NCBI RefSeq assembly: GCF_014645815.1
Contig: NZ_BMML01000002.1
Span: forward strand, 511,924 to 575,923
DNA: 64,000 nucleotides
Reading direction: 5' to 3'
From: Streptomyces fuscichromogenes
GTDB taxonomy: Bacteria > Actinomycetota > Actinomycetes > Streptomycetales > Streptomycetaceae
Shown here: in pieces, positions 26,646 to 36,131 of the stretch
Numbering within the stretch: the stretch's first letter is position 1
How the letters are laid out: every line of letters starts with the position of its first letter
Made by a program: the position numbers and the translations under genes
Notes under the pieces: generated by a model
What the model saw: the letters and a program-made list of their open reading frames with translations, nothing else
What the model was told of the DNA's origin: nothing
The model's database searches: none

Positions 26646-27976
26646 CTCTGCGCCCGCAGGACGTCCCGGTACCAGGCGTACGACGACTTCGGCGTCCTCG
26701 CCAGGGTCGCGTAGTCGACGTGGACCAGGCCGAAGCGGCGCGCGTACCCCTCCGCCCACTCGAAGTTGTCGAGGAGCGACCAGACGAAGTAGCCGCGCAC
26801 GTCGACGCCGGCCTCGACCGCCCTGTGCAGCGCCCGGACGTGGCCGTCCAGGTAGGCGATGCGGTCCTGGTCGTCGACGCCCTCGTAGGAGCAGCCGTTC
26901 TCGGTGATGACCACCGGCGGGAGCCGGTCGCCGTAGCGGTCCCGGAAGCCGGTGAGGAGTTCGGTGAGGCCCTCCGGGACGACCGGCCAGCCGAAGTCCG
27001 TCACCGGGACGTCCTCGATGTCCTGGACGGAGAAGGGGAGTTCGGCGGGGAGGGTGAGCCCGCCGAACTCGATCTCGGTGCCCTGCGGGGCGCCGACCTT
27101 CGTGGGGGCGTAGTAGTTGACGCCGTACCAGTCGAGCGGCTCGGCGATCACCTTCAGGTCGGCCGCGACGTCCCCGGGCATCAGGTCGCCCATGCCGTCC
27201 GGGTACTCGCCCAGCAGGACCGGTTCGGCGAACAGGCGGTTGAGGAGCAGGTCGTAGAAGGCGGCAGCCTCCAGGTCGGCCGGAGCGTTCGAGGCCGGCC
27301 AGGTCGGGCCGTGGGAGTTGGCGATGCCGATGTCGGCCGCGCCGGCCGCGCGCAGCGCCCGGACCGCCAGACCGTGCGCGAGGAGCTGGTGGTGGGCGAC
27401 CGGGAGGGCGTCGAACATCAGCTGCCGGCCCGGCGCGTGGGCGCCCAGGGCGTATCCGAACAGGGTCTGTTCGGCGGGCTCGTTGAGCGTGATCCACTTC
27501 TTGACCCGGTCGCCGAGCCGGTCCGCGACGGCCGAGACGTACTCGGCGAAGTGCGCCGCCGTGTCCCGGTCCAGCCAGCCGCCCTTCTCCTGAAGGGCGA
27601 CCGGCAGGTCCCAGTGGAAGAGGGTCGGGACCGGGCGGACGCCCGCCGCGCACAGCTCGTCCACCAGCCGGTCGTAGAAGTCCAGGCCGCCCGCCGCGCG
27701 CACCCGCGGCCAGGAGACCGAGAAGCGGTACGCGTCCACGCCGAGGCCGGCCAGGAGCGCCACGTCCTCGCGGTGGCGGTGGTAGTGGTCGCAGGCCACT
27801 GCCGCCGTGGAGCCGTCCTTGATCCGGCCCGGCTCCGCCTCGAACACGTCCCACACGGACGGCTCCCGCAGGTCGGCCGCGCCCTCGATCTGATGAGCCG
27901 AGGTCGAGACGCCCCAGAGGAAGCCGTCGGGGAACCGAGGGAGGGGGTGCATCGGATGGACCGCGTCTGTCGCCAT
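26642..27976 (-). CDS. GH1 beta-glucosidase
   Basis: 444-residue family 1 glycoside hydrolase without a signal peptide, so it hydrolyses imported beta-glucosides in the cytosol. Acid/base Glu is in TLNEP and nucleophile Glu in VITENG. FLWGVSTSAHQIEG, YRFSVSWPR, the Trp-Glu of NFEWAEGY and YFVWSLLDNF complete the sugar-binding site. ATG at 27976 is chosen to keep the N-terminus near family length; an in-frame ATG at 27988 would add four residues. A TTACC...GGTAA palindrome sits just upstream. Coupled to the downstream MFS gene. Confidence 0.93.
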   Translation of the reverse strand: MATDAVHPMHPLPRFPDGFLWGVSTSAHQIEGAADLREPSVWDVFEAEPGRIKDGSTAAVACDHYHRHREDVALLAGLGVDAYRFSVSWPRVRAAGGLDFYDRLVDELCAAGVRPVPTLFHWDLPVALQEKGGWLDRDTAAHFAEYVSAVADRLGDRVKKWITLNEPAEQTLFGYALGAHAPGRQLMFDALPVAHHQLLAHGLAVRALRAAGAADIGIANSHGPTWPASNAPADLEAAAFYDLLLNRLFAEPVLLGEYPDGMGDLMPGDVAADLKVIAEPLDWYGVNYYAPTKVGAPQGTEIEFGGLTLPAELPFSVQDIEDVPVTDFGWPVVPEGLTELLTGFRDRYGDRLPPVVITENGCSYEGVDDQDRIAYLDGHVRALHRAVEAGVDVRGYFVWSLLDNFEWAEGYARRFGLVHVDYATLARTPKSSYAWYRDVLRAQR

Positions 27977-27990
27977 GGCCGGGATCATCC

Positions 27991-28003
27991 TTACCCCGGG
28001 TAA
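27991..28003. promoter_or_regulatory. Operator-like palindrome before the beta-glucosidase gene
   Basis: TTACCCCGGGTAA, with arms TTACC/GGTAA, overlaps the ribosome-binding region 15 bases upstream of the chosen start. Position suggests a repressor site; no regulator gene is adjacent. Confidence 0.4.
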
Positions 28004-28047
28004 CGTAAGTCAACGCCCGGGCGTGAACTACCCGTTACGGGACCTGG

Positions 28048-28314
28048 TCACGCCCCTTCCTTCAACACGCGTGAGATCAGTTCGCGCTGCTCCTCGGACA
28101 GTCGCGGGTCGGCCGCGTACACCGTCCGTCCGTCCACCGTGATCTCGTACGCGAACCCGTCCGGCACCCCGGGCGGCGGTGTGCCCCGGCCGGCCGCGAG
28201 CGCGCCCTCGGCCAGGGCCTGCCACTCGGGGGCGTCGGGCCGGCCCGAGGTGTCCACCTCGGCCCGGCGCTCGATGCCCGCGAACCCGCCCGTGCGCCTC
28301 ACCTGAATACGCAT
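28048..28314 (-). CDS. Emfourin-type protease inhibitor (protealysin inhibitor family)
   Basis: 88-residue protein: MRIQVRRTGGFAGIERRAEVDT, then PDGFAYEITVDGRTVYAADPRLSEEQRELISRVLKEG. The RTGGFAG N-terminal beta hairpin, the FxYxI strand and the C-terminal helix match the emfourin family, small inhibitors encoded next to protealysin-like M4 peptidases. The next gene upstream on the same strand (46 bases away) is exactly such a peptidase, so the inhibitor is cotranscribed downstream of its target. The ATG at 28314 excludes a weak N-terminal extension. No signal peptide, so it probably acts inside the cell. Confidence 0.8.
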   Translation of the reverse strand: MRIQVRRTGGFAGIERRAEVDTSGRPDAPEWQALAEGALAAGRGTPPPGVPDGFAYEITVDGRTVYAADPRLSEEQRELISRVLKEGA

Positions 28315-28360
28315 GGGTCCCTGTGTAGTACGGAATCGGGTGCCGTGCACCCCCGGGCGG

Positions 28361-29446
28361 TCAGGAGGCCTGCACCCCCACCTGGGCCCAGGCCTTGAGG
28401 GCCGCCTCGCTCTCCTCGCCCGTCTGGTACCGGGCCTTGGCCGCGGCGACCGTGAGTTTCGCGAAGTCCGCGAAGTCGGCGTCCGACTGCAGCTCGCCGC
28501 CGGTGAGGACGTCGTACCAGATCTGCCCGGCCCGGTCCCAGGCGTTGCCGCCGAGGGCGGTGGCGAGCAGGTAGAAGGCGTGGTTGGGGATGCCGGAGTT
28601 GATGTGCACCCCGCCGTTGTCCCGGCTGGTGCGCACGTAGTGCTGCATGGTCGCCGGCTGCGGGTCCTTGCCGAGGCGGGGGTCGTCGTACGCCGTGCCC
28701 GGGGCCTTCATCGAGCGCAGCGCCACACCGTGCACGCCGGGGGCGAGCAGGCCCTCGCCGATCAGCCAGTCGGCCTGCTCGGCGCTCTGGCCGAGGGAGT
28801 ACTGCTTGATGAGCGAGCCGAAGACGTCGGAGACCGACTCGTTGAGGGCGCCGGACTGGCCGTAGTACTCCAGGTTGGCGGTGTACTGGGTGACGCCGTG
28901 CGTGAGTTCGTGGCCGATGACGTCGACGGAGCTGGTGAAGTCGGTGAAGATCTCGCCGTCGCCGTCCCCGAACACCATCTGGTCGCCGTTCCAGAAGGCG
29001 TTGTCGTAGTTGACGTCGTAGTGGACGCTGGCGTTCAGCGGCAGCCCGTTGCCGTCGATGGAGTTGCGCTCGTACGCCTTCAGGTACAGCTCGAAGGTGG
29101 CGCCGAGGCCGGCGTAGGCGCGGTTGACGGTGGCGTCCTGGCCGGGCTCGCTGCCCTCCGCGCGGACCTCGGTGCCGGGCAGGGCGGTGCCGTGCTCCGC
29201 GTCGTAGATCGTGCGGTGCGGGACGGCGTCGGGGGCCGCCGGGGCGGCGACGGCGGTGAGGGTGCGGACCGCGGTGATGCGGCGGCGGGTGCGGGCGGCG
29301 GAGTCGTGCTGGAGGGTGCGCAGCGCGGAGTCGGAGAGTGCCTGGTCCTCGTGCTGGGCGAGGTGGTCGAGGATATGCGGCGGCACGATCCCGCAGAAGA
29401 CGGGCGTGCGGCGGATGACGGGCTCAAAGCCCCCGTTGGTCGTCAT
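28361..29446 (-). CDS. Protealysin-like M4 metallopeptidase
   Basis: 361-residue M4 peptidase. HELTH zinc site at residues 179-183, third ligand Glu in ALNESVSDV, and proton-donor His in DNGGVHINSGIPNHAF. There is no signal peptide. The N-terminus has the short protealysin propeptide with GIVPPHILDHLA (residues ~19-30), which blocks the active site, instead of the long FTP propeptide of thermolysin. ATG at 29446 has GAGGG 8 bases upstream. It is followed by the emfourin-like inhibitor gene. Protealysin relatives act in interactions between cells, and how this class leaves the cytoplasm is unclear. Confidence 0.92.
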   Translation of the reverse strand: MTTNGGFEPVIRRTPVFCGIVPPHILDHLAQHEDQALSDSALRTLQHDSAARTRRRITAVRTLTAVAAPAAPDAVPHRTIYDAEHGTALPGTEVRAEGSEPGQDATVNRAYAGLGATFELYLKAYERNSIDGNGLPLNASVHYDVNYDNAFWNGDQMVFGDGDGEIFTDFTSSVDVIGHELTHGVTQYTANLEYYGQSGALNESVSDVFGSLIKQYSLGQSAEQADWLIGEGLLAPGVHGVALRSMKAPGTAYDDPRLGKDPQPATMQHYVRTSRDNGGVHINSGIPNHAFYLLATALGGNAWDRAGQIWYDVLTGGELQSDADFADFAKLTVAAAKARYQTGEESEAALKAWAQVGVQAS

Positions 29447-29637
29447 GCACCGCACCCTCGCACTGAGTCACTTCACTGTCACTACCCGCAACCATGATTA
29501 GTGAAATACCGTGACAATTGACAACGCTCTGTGAGCGGAAGTGGTATAGCGCACTTTCTGTCCCTTTTGTCCTTGCGGTCCCGCATACTGATACGGCGCC
29601 CCGCCGCCGAAGGGGCTCGGCTAGCATGCGGAGCATC

Positions 29638-29666
29638 ATGCGTTTCGGGCTGCTTCTTCTTAGCTG

Positions 29667-29685
<19 letters not shown>
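29638..29685 (+). CDS. leu leader peptide, 15 residues with four tandem Leu
   Basis: ATG CGT TTC GGG CTG CTT CTT CTT AGC TGC ... TAG encodes MRFGLLLLSCRGEGL. Five of 15 residues are Leu, four of them consecutive, as expected for a transcription-attenuation leader that senses charged leucyl-tRNA upstream of leuA. Such leaders are known for Streptomyces leuA. The end of the coding sequence (29667-29678) can pair with 29698-29709, so ribosome stalling at the Leu run would change the downstream fold. GCGGAGC lies just upstream of the ATG. Confidence 0.82.
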
Positions 29686-31488
<1,803 letters not shown>

Positions 31489-31510
31489 CCCTTCTGACCA
31501 GCGAGTTCAC

Positions 31511-31542
31511 GGCCCCGATCGCCCCATCCGGCGGTCGGGGCC
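31511..31542 (+). terminator. leuA terminator
   Basis: GGCCCCGATCGCC (31511-31523) and GGCGGTCGGGGCC (31530-31542) form a 13-bp stem with one G-U pair and a 6-base CCATCC loop, 22 bases after the leuA stop. Confidence 0.82.
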
Positions 31543-31673
31543 AGGTCGTTTCCCGGCCAACTCGACGCGCAGGTCACGGACAGGTCTCGTACGAGGTACT
31601 GACTCCGGCTCCTCCATGTGGCTAACATCACGCCAGCGGTGGCGATGTTGCCACGGCGTTACGGAGGTGCGAC

Positions 31674-32369
31674 GTGCTGCCAGTACGGGGACGAGACGGC
31701 CGAGACGTCAGGCCTGCCCGCATCCTGGGCACCCGCACCGCGTGGACACCCGTCGGCGACGGCGAGTTCTTCTGCCCCGGCTGCGGCGGCGACCGCAACT
31801 ACCAGCGGCTCACCGGCCGTCGCCGCTTCACCCTGCTCGGCGTGCCGGTGCTGCCGCGCGGCACCACCGGGCCGGTCGTGGAGTGCGCCGCCTGCCGCCA
31901 CCACTACGGCACCGAGGTCCTCGACCACCCCACCACGTCCCGCTTCTCGGCGATGCTCCGCGACGCCGTGCACACCGTCGCCCTGGCCGTCCTCGCCGCG
32001 GGCGGCACCTGTTCCCGTACGGCCCTGGAGGCGGCGGCCGGAGCGGTCCGCGCGGCCGGGTTCGAGGAGGCCACCGAGGAACAGCTGGGCGCGCTGGTCG
32101 AGGCACTCCTCGCCGACACCGGGCGGGTCTTCGAACAGCCGTACCGCGCGAGCCTGGCGATAGAACTCCACGAGGCCCTCGACCCGCTGGCCCCGCACCT
32201 CGCCCCCGCGGGCCGCGAGTCCCTCCTCCTCCAGGCCGCCCGGATCGCCCTCGCCGACGGCCCCTACACCAACGCCGAACGCGAGGTCCTCGGCACGGTC
32301 GGCGCGGCCCTCACCATCTGCGCCACCGACGTCACCCGCCTGCTGGCGGCGGCACGGCTGCCGTCCTGA
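31674..32369 (+). CDS. TerB-like protein with N-terminal zinc ribbon
   Basis: 231 residues. An N-terminal zinc ribbon (FFCPGCGGDRNY and VECAACRHHYG, about residues 33-81) is fused to a TerB-like helical domain (~95-228), which ends with LQAARIALADGPYTNAEREVLGTVGAAL, the characteristic metal-binding-type helices of TerB. TerB proteins act in tellurite/stress complexes in the cytoplasm, but this gene has no ter neighbours. GTG at 31674 with GGAGGT 6 bases upstream is a convincing start. Function unknown; the ribbon suggests a protein or nucleic acid contact. Confidence 0.75.
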   Translation: MLPVRGRDGRDVRPARILGTRTAWTPVGDGEFFCPGCGGDRNYQRLTGRRRFTLLGVPVLPRGTTGPVVECAACRHHYGTEVLDHPTTSRFSAMLRDAVHTVALAVLAAGGTCSRTALEAAAGAVRAAGFEEATEEQLGALVEALLADTGRVFEQPYRASLAIELHEALDPLAPHLAPAGRESLLLQAARIALADGPYTNAEREVLGTVGAALTICATDVTRLLAAARLPS

Positions 32370-32664
32370 GCGCCGCCCTGCGGGGCGTGGCGGGGGTGGT
32401 GGCCGCGGCGGACCGGTGCCGCCGTCGCCGGTGGCACCCGGGCGTCCGCTCCCCGGTCGCGTGCCGTCCGGCCGCCACGGTGCCCGCGGCCGCCGAGTGG
32501 GCCTCGCGCCGGGCCCGTTCACCGGCGACGTGCGGCGGCCGTGCCGTCCTCCCGGTCCGGCGCCGGACGTGCCGCACCTGACGGTACGACAAACCGCGTG
32601 ACCCGTTTGGGCGTTGTGGGCGTGCGGTGAAGCCGGGCGGGTGAACCATGGAAGAGTGAGCCAA

Positions 32665-33885
32665 GTGTCTCCTGTGACCTGTGCGAGCCGGATCTCCCTC
32701 GCCGCCGCCCTGCTGCTCGGGGCGTTCACGGTCGAGCCCAGGGCCTGGGCGGCGGCCGGCTGCGAGTCCTCCGTGCCGTACGTCTCCGGCGAGGGCGGCT
32801 ACGCCCAGTACCGCATCCCGGCCGTCGTCCGTACCCCGCGCGGCACGCTGCTCGCCTTCGCCGAGGGCCGGCACACCACCACCGGGGACAGCGGCGACAT
32901 CGATGTCGTGCTGAGACGTTCCGCCGACGGCGGCTGCAGCTGGGGCCCGCTCCAGGTGGTGGCCGACGGCGACGGGGACACCCGCGGCAACCCGGTGCCG
33001 GTGGTGGACCCGAGGAGCGGCCAGGTCGTCCTGGTGACCTCCTACAACGACGGCTCGGTGAGCGAGGCGCAGATCATGCGCGGCCAGGTCACCGAGGCGC
33101 AGAGCCGCCGGGTGTACGTGCAGCGCAGCGGCGACGACGGCCGCCGCTTCACCCGCCCGCACGAGATCACCGCCCAGGTGAAACCGGCCGGCTGGCGCTG
33201 GTACGCCACCGGCCCCGGGCACGCCGTCGCGCTCACCCGGGGACCGCACCGCGGCCGCCTGGTCGTGGCCGCCGACCACTCCGCCGCCCCGCGCGCCGGC
33301 TCCGCGGACACCGGCCGGGAGGCCCGGTACTACGGCGGACACGCGATCTACAGCGACGACGGCGGCCTGCGCTGGCACCTCGGCTTCGTCGACGACTCCT
33401 ACACCGGCCACGACAACGCCAACGAGACCACCGCCGCCCAACTCCCGGACGGCCGGCTCTACTTCAACGCCCGCGACCAGAACGGCTCCAGCCCCGGCAA
33501 CCGCCTGGAGGCCTGGTCGAGCGACGGCGGCGAGACCCTGGACGCCGCCTTCACCGTCCAGCCCGCCCTCGCCAGGGTCCCCGTGGTCGAGGGATCGGTT
33601 CTCCAACTCCGGGGCAAAGAGGGCTCGTTGCTCTTCTCGGGCCCCTCGGTCCCGACGGCCCGCAAGGCCATGGCCCTGTGGACCAGCACGGACCAGGGCG
33701 TCACCTTCACCAGGTACCGCACCCTGTCCGGCCAGAAGGCCGCCTACTCGGACCTGGTGCAGGTGAACAGGAGCACGGTGGGCGTGCTGTACGAGACGGG
33801 CACGAGGACGGCGTACGACACCATCGAGTTCCGGCGGATCCAGAGCCCCGACCAGGGGGTGTCGTCCGGACCAGGCCGGCTGTGA
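32665..33885 (+). CDS. Secreted exo-alpha-sialidase, GH33-type
   Basis: 406 residues. A signal peptide (hydrophobic ISLAAALLLGAF, cleavage after AWA-A) directs secretion. A six-bladed sialidase propeller follows: AQYRIPAVV is the arginine-bearing (F/Y)RIP motif. Asp-boxes are SADGGCSWG, SGDDGRRF, SDDGGLRWH, SSDGGETL and STDQGVTF. The catalytic Tyr and Glu are probably in the VGVLYETG and NETTAAQLPDGRLYFNARDQ regions. GTG at 32665 is chosen because GGAAGAG lies 8 bases upstream; two GTGs further upstream are possible. It would release sialic acid from host or environmental glycans. See the ABC operon at 39-45.5 kb. Confidence 0.88.
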   Translation: MSPVTCASRISLAAALLLGAFTVEPRAWAAAGCESSVPYVSGEGGYAQYRIPAVVRTPRGTLLAFAEGRHTTTGDSGDIDVVLRRSADGGCSWGPLQVVADGDGDTRGNPVPVVDPRSGQVVLVTSYNDGSVSEAQIMRGQVTEAQSRRVYVQRSGDDGRRFTRPHEITAQVKPAGWRWYATGPGHAVALTRGPHRGRLVVAADHSAAPRAGSADTGREARYYGGHAIYSDDGGLRWHLGFVDDSYTGHDNANETTAAQLPDGRLYFNARDQNGSSPGNRLEAWSSDGGETLDAAFTVQPALARVPVVEGSVLQLRGKEGSLLFSGPSVPTARKAMALWTSTDQGVTFTRYRTLSGQKAAYSDLVQVNRSTVGVLYETGTRTAYDTIEFRRIQSPDQGVSSGPGRL

Positions 33886-34047
33886 CGAACGGTGCGGACC
33901 GGCCGACCCGTGCGTGCCGGACCCCGCGACGCCGGCATGATCCGAACGACACCCCCAGCCGCACGGGGCCGCAGGCGGCTCAGCCGGCCGGCCCCGGATC
34001 CGTCCCGGCTCCCATCCCCGTCCCCTCTTCGCTCCGGTGCCGCCCGC

Positions 34048-34443
34048 TCAGGCGTCCCGTGCGGCGGAACGTCCGGACAGCGCCCGGCCCAGTGCCAGCA
34101 CGCTCAGCCCGAACATCAGCACCCCCAGCGGAACATGGACCGACGGCACCCGCAGTATGCCCAGCACCACCTGCGCCGAGGCGAGCGCGAGGAAGCCGGA
34201 CGCGTACAGGACCGGACGCGCGCTCGCGCCGCCCGGCCGCCAGGCCAGCACCGCCGCGAGCACGTACAGCATCGACGCCCCGTACATCACCCGCGCCCCG
34301 ACGCTGTGCAGCAGCTCGCCGTGGTGGGCCAGCAGCACCCCCGCGGTGGCCGCCTGGAAGAATATCGCCAGAGTCTGGAGGGCGATCGCGACCTGCACGA
34401 ACGTGGGACTGTGCGGCTTCGTCGCCGGCTGTGTGGTGGTCAT
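34048..34443 (-). CDS. Small four-helix membrane protein
   Basis: 131 residues with four hydrophobic segments (about 18-38, 50-68, 79-96 and 104-122) and a short polar N-terminus. No motif beyond conserved His/Gly positions (LAHHGELLHSVGARVMYG) was recognised. ATG at 34443 has GAAGGGA upstream. It is divergent from the ECF41 sigma factor gene, 123 bases apart. Genes adjacent to ECF41 sigma factors are usually their targets, so this protein may be controlled by it. Function unknown. Confidence 0.72.
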   Translation of the reverse strand: MTTTQPATKPHSPTFVQVAIALQTLAIFFQAATAGVLLAHHGELLHSVGARVMYGASMLYVLAAVLAWRPGGASARPVLYASGFLALASAQVVLGILRVPSVHVPLGVLMFGLSVLALGRALSGRSAARDA

Positions 34444-34566
34444 GGCACGGTCTCCCTTCGCCGCCTCGCGGCGGTGATCGGTACTGTCTCGGTAGTCCGA
34501 CGACGCAGCCCCGCGGAATGTGAGGCGGCCCGGCGGACCGGACGCGGACGGTCACGGGGGGCCGAA

Positions 34567-35499
34567 GTGACGAGGACGGGAACCGGCGGCGATGCCGGGA
34601 CCGCGGCGAACCGGGGACCGGTGGCCGGGGAACGACGCCGGCTGACCGGTCTCGCCTACCGGCTGCTCGGTTCGCTCACCGAGGCCGAGGACGCCGTGCA
34701 GGAGGCCTACGCCCGCTGGTACGCGCTGTCACCGCGGCGCCGGGCGGACATCGCGTCGCCCGGCGCCTGGCTGACCACCGTGACCGGCCGGATCTGCCTG
34801 GACCTGCTCGGCTCGGCGCGGATGCGGCGGGAACGCTACGTCGGCGAATGGATACCGGAACCCCTTCCCGACCGCACCGAGTGGCCCGGCGCCGGACCGG
34901 ACGACCCCGCCGACCGGATCACCCTCGACGAGTCGGTCGGCATGGCCTTCCTCGTCGTCCTGGAGACGATGACGCCGGCCGAACGGGTGGCCTTCGTCCT
35001 GCACGACGTCTTCCGCTACTCCTTCGCCGAGATCGCCGCGATCGTCGGCCGGACCCCGGCGGCCTGCCGGCAGCTGGCGGCCTCGGCCCGGCGCCGGGTG
35101 CGGGCCGCCGGGGCCCCCGCCGGGCCCGCCGCCGGACAGGCCGCGCTGGTACGGCGGTTCCGCGAGGCGTGGGAGGCCGGGGACATCGAGGCGCTCGTCG
35201 GCCTGCTCGCCCCCGACGCCGTCATGACCGCCGACGGCGGCGGCCTGGCGAGCAGCATTCCGCGCCCGGTCGAGGGCGGCGAGCGCATCGCCCGCTACCT
35301 GGTCGGCATGGCCGACCGCGTCCCGGCCCTCACCCTCCTCGAACGGACCGTCAACGGCCGCCCCGGCCTCGTCGCCCGGCACGCCGGTGTCACCGTGACC
35401 GTGGCCGCCTTCGACCTCGCCGACGGCCGGGTCACCCGCATCTGGGCGGTCCGCAACCCCGACAAGCTCCGCCCCTGGAACGCCCCCGCACCGAGCTGA
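34567..35499 (+). CDS. ECF41-type sigma factor with SnoaL-like C-terminal domain
   Basis: 310 residues. Sigma2 (~20-90, TEAEDAVQEAYARWY), sigma4 (~125-180) and a fused SnoaL/NTF2-like domain (~190-310), which in ECF41 factors replaces the anti-sigma factor and tunes activity. The diagnostic motifs are all present: WIPEPL at 95-100 in the linker, DGGG at 223-226 and NPDKL at 297-301. GTG at 34567 with GGGGGG 5 bases upstream is chosen; an in-frame extension further upstream lacks support. Usual partners (carboxymuconolactone decarboxylase or oxidoreductase genes) are absent; the divergent neighbour is a membrane protein. Confidence 0.93.
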   Translation: MTRTGTGGDAGTAANRGPVAGERRRLTGLAYRLLGSLTEAEDAVQEAYARWYALSPRRRADIASPGAWLTTVTGRICLDLLGSARMRRERYVGEWIPEPLPDRTEWPGAGPDDPADRITLDESVGMAFLVVLETMTPAERVAFVLHDVFRYSFAEIAAIVGRTPAACRQLAASARRRVRAAGAPAGPAAGQAALVRRFREAWEAGDIEALVGLLAPDAVMTADGGGLASSIPRPVEGGERIARYLVGMADRVPALTLLERTVNGRPGLVARHAGVTVTVAAFDLADGRVTRIWAVRNPDKLRPWNAPAPS

Positions 35500-35552
35500 C
35501 CCGGCCCGGCCCGGCCCGCCCGGCCCCGCCGCCCCGGCCCGCCCGCCGGGCA
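35500..35552. repeat. Low-complexity CCCGG-type tract
   Basis: CCCGGCCCGGCCCGGCCCGC and similar units run for ~50 bases between two sigma factor genes. It may reflect slippage; no gene or promoter is visible in it. Confidence 0.6.
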
Positions 35553-35597
35553 ACCGAATCGGGGCACCCGGTGGTCTGGAGGGCAAGGGGGTGGCTG

Positions 35598-36131
35598 ATG
35601 CAGGCCGAACTAGAGGACCAGTTCCAGGAGTTCGTCAGAGCACGGTGGTCGCATCTGGTGCGCACCGCCTATCTGCTCACCGGTGACCCGCACCACGCGG
35701 AGGACCTGACGCAGACCGCGCTGGCGAAGGCCTACCGGTCCTGGCGGCGCGTCTCCCGGACCGACCATCCGGAGGCGTACGTCCGTCGCATGCTGGTCAG
35801 CTGCAACAGCGACCGGTTCCGCAAGCGCCGGGTCACCGAGTCGCTGACCGCAGCTCCGCCGGAGCGCGCGGGGCACGACGACGCCGTGTCCCGGGCCGAC
35901 GAGCGCGGCACGCTGCTCGCGGCCCTGGCCGGGCTGCCGCCCAGGCAGCGCGCGGTGGTGGTGCTGCGGTACTGGGAGGACCTGTCCGAGGGCGAGGTCG
36001 CCGAGGTGCTCGGCTGCTCCCCGGGCACGGTCAAGAGCCAGGCGTCCAAGGGCCTGGCCAAGTTGCGTACGGTTCCGGGACTCGCGCAGGCCATGAGCCA
36101 CGCGGCGCCCGTGCAAGGAGGCAGCAGGTGA
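35598..36131 (+). CDS. SigE-family ECF sigma factor
   Basis: 177-residue ECF sigma factor of the actinobacterial SigE family. Sigma2 (FQEFVRARWSHLVRTAYLLTGDPHHAEDLTQTALAKAYRSW) and sigma4 (LAGLPPRQRAVVVLRYWEDLSEGEVAEVLGCSPGTVKSQASKGLAKLR) are intact. ATG at 35598 has AAGGGGG upstream. The stop overlaps the GTG of the next gene (GTGA), which encodes a membrane protein with cytoplasmic N-terminus, so a sigma/anti-sigma operon is likely. It is unusual to find two unrelated ECF genes only 98 bases apart. Confidence 0.92.
   Translation: MQAELEDQFQEFVRARWSHLVRTAYLLTGDPHHAEDLTQTALAKAYRSWRRVSRTDHPEAYVRRMLVSCNSDRFRKRRVTESLTAAPPERAGHDDAVSRADERGTLLAALAGLPPRQRAVVVLRYWEDLSEGEVAEVLGCSPGTVKSQASKGLAKLRTVPGLAQAMSHAAPVQGGSR

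Noticed and set aside
25389..28013. Apparent fusion of the MFS transporter with an upstream open frame
   Set aside because: The upstream part lies over the GH1 gene in another frame and has arbitrary Pro/Arg-rich sequence. The transporter has its own ATG overlapping the beta-glucosidase stop.
33892..34566. N-terminal extension of the ECF41 sigma factor
   Set aside because: The extension is antisense to the membrane protein gene and lacks sigma homology. The GTG at 34567 with a purine-rich site is at the right length.
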